From: Dysgonamonadaceae bacterium
Lineage (GTDB): Bacteria; Bacteroidota; Bacteroidia; Bacteroidales; Azobacteroidaceae
Assembly: GCA_031256015.1 (NCBI GenBank)
Contig: JAIRRK010000138.1
Span: forward strand, 1-7,364
DNA length: 7,364 nucleotides
Reading direction: 5' to 3'
Made by a program: the position numbers and the translations under genes. The number at the start of each line of letters is the position of its first letter. Position 1 is the first letter of the stretch. Positions 7,336 to 7,364 of this stretch are shown piece by piece. The notes below the pieces were generated by a model. It searched no databases. It was given only the letters and a program-made list of their open reading frames with translations, and was not told where the DNA came from.

Positions 7336-7355
7336 TAACCAAAAAATCATTAATT

Positions 7356-7364
7356 ATGATTAGT
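7356..7364 (+). CDS. Possible start of the next gene (three codons)
   Basis: The ATG at 7356 is followed by Ile-Ser and the window ends. An A/T-rich stretch (CATTAATT) precedes it, much as before the FISUMP start. It lies 20 nt after the possible pseudoknot. With only three codons nothing can be said about the product; a second paralogue of the FISUMP gene is a reasonable guess, as these often occur in groups. Confidence 0.25.

Noticed and set aside
7049..7342. Minus-strand 97-codon ORF under the FISUMP C-terminus
   Set aside because: It is a shadow frame of a G/C-rich coding region, Ala/Val/Pro-rich without recognisable motifs.

Overview
The window looks like a chromosomal segment from a member of the Bacteroidetes, probably the order Bacteroidales. 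The evidence is protein-level similarity as I recognise it (leucyl-tRNA synthetase, SpmA-SpmB fusion, PnuC/PnuT next to thiamine pyrophosphokinase, FISUMP surface protein), the absence of Shine-Dalgarno sequences before starts, and several TAnnTTTG boxes of the Bacteroidetes -7 promoter type. No tRNA, rRNA, CRISPR array, transposase, integrase or reverse transcriptase was seen.

Bases 1-3775 read on the minus strand. A SpmA-SpmB fusion membrane protein (3775 to 2543) is followed by leuS (2429 to the left edge, C-terminus missing). A short 89-bp divergent region (3776-3864) carries two back-to-back -7 boxes. It leads into a plus-strand operon of three genes joined by ATGA overlaps: a HAD-IA phosphatase (3865-4518), a PnuC-family transporter (4515-5102) and thiamine pyrophosphokinase (5099-5743). 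The tight coupling of transporter and kinase suggests thiamine uptake and trapping as thiamine diphosphate, so the transporter is better read as PnuT than as a nicotinamide riboside carrier. The phosphatase may act on thiamine monophosphate, but that is inference.

The right third (5744-7364) is different in character and is the interesting part. A promoter-like box (5815-5822) starts a roughly 325-nt leader. It holds a 48-codon ORF containing an (AG)24 tract that encodes eight Glu-Arg pairs, two small perfect hairpins and a strong intrinsic terminator (6058-6100). The terminator lies before a secreted FISUMP-domain protein (6155-7270). Changing the AG tract by one unit changes the reading frame of the leader ORF. 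One register stops at once (the present allele), one stops exactly at the foot of the terminator, and one reads through the terminator and stops 4 nt before the FISUMP start codon. This layout suggests a phase-variable, translation-controlled attenuator for a surface protein.

The FISUMP protein ends in a C-terminal segment very rich in NNC codons, as expected of a diversified C-type-lectin-like tail such as those changed by diversity-generating retroelements. No template repeat or reverse transcriptase is in the window. The gene is followed by a hairpin whose loop is perfectly complementary over 7 nt to sequence just downstream, giving a possible pseudoknot, and then by a possible next start codon at 7356. 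The FISUMP gene is visibly richer in G+C and in GCG/ACG/CGG-type codons than its neighbours.
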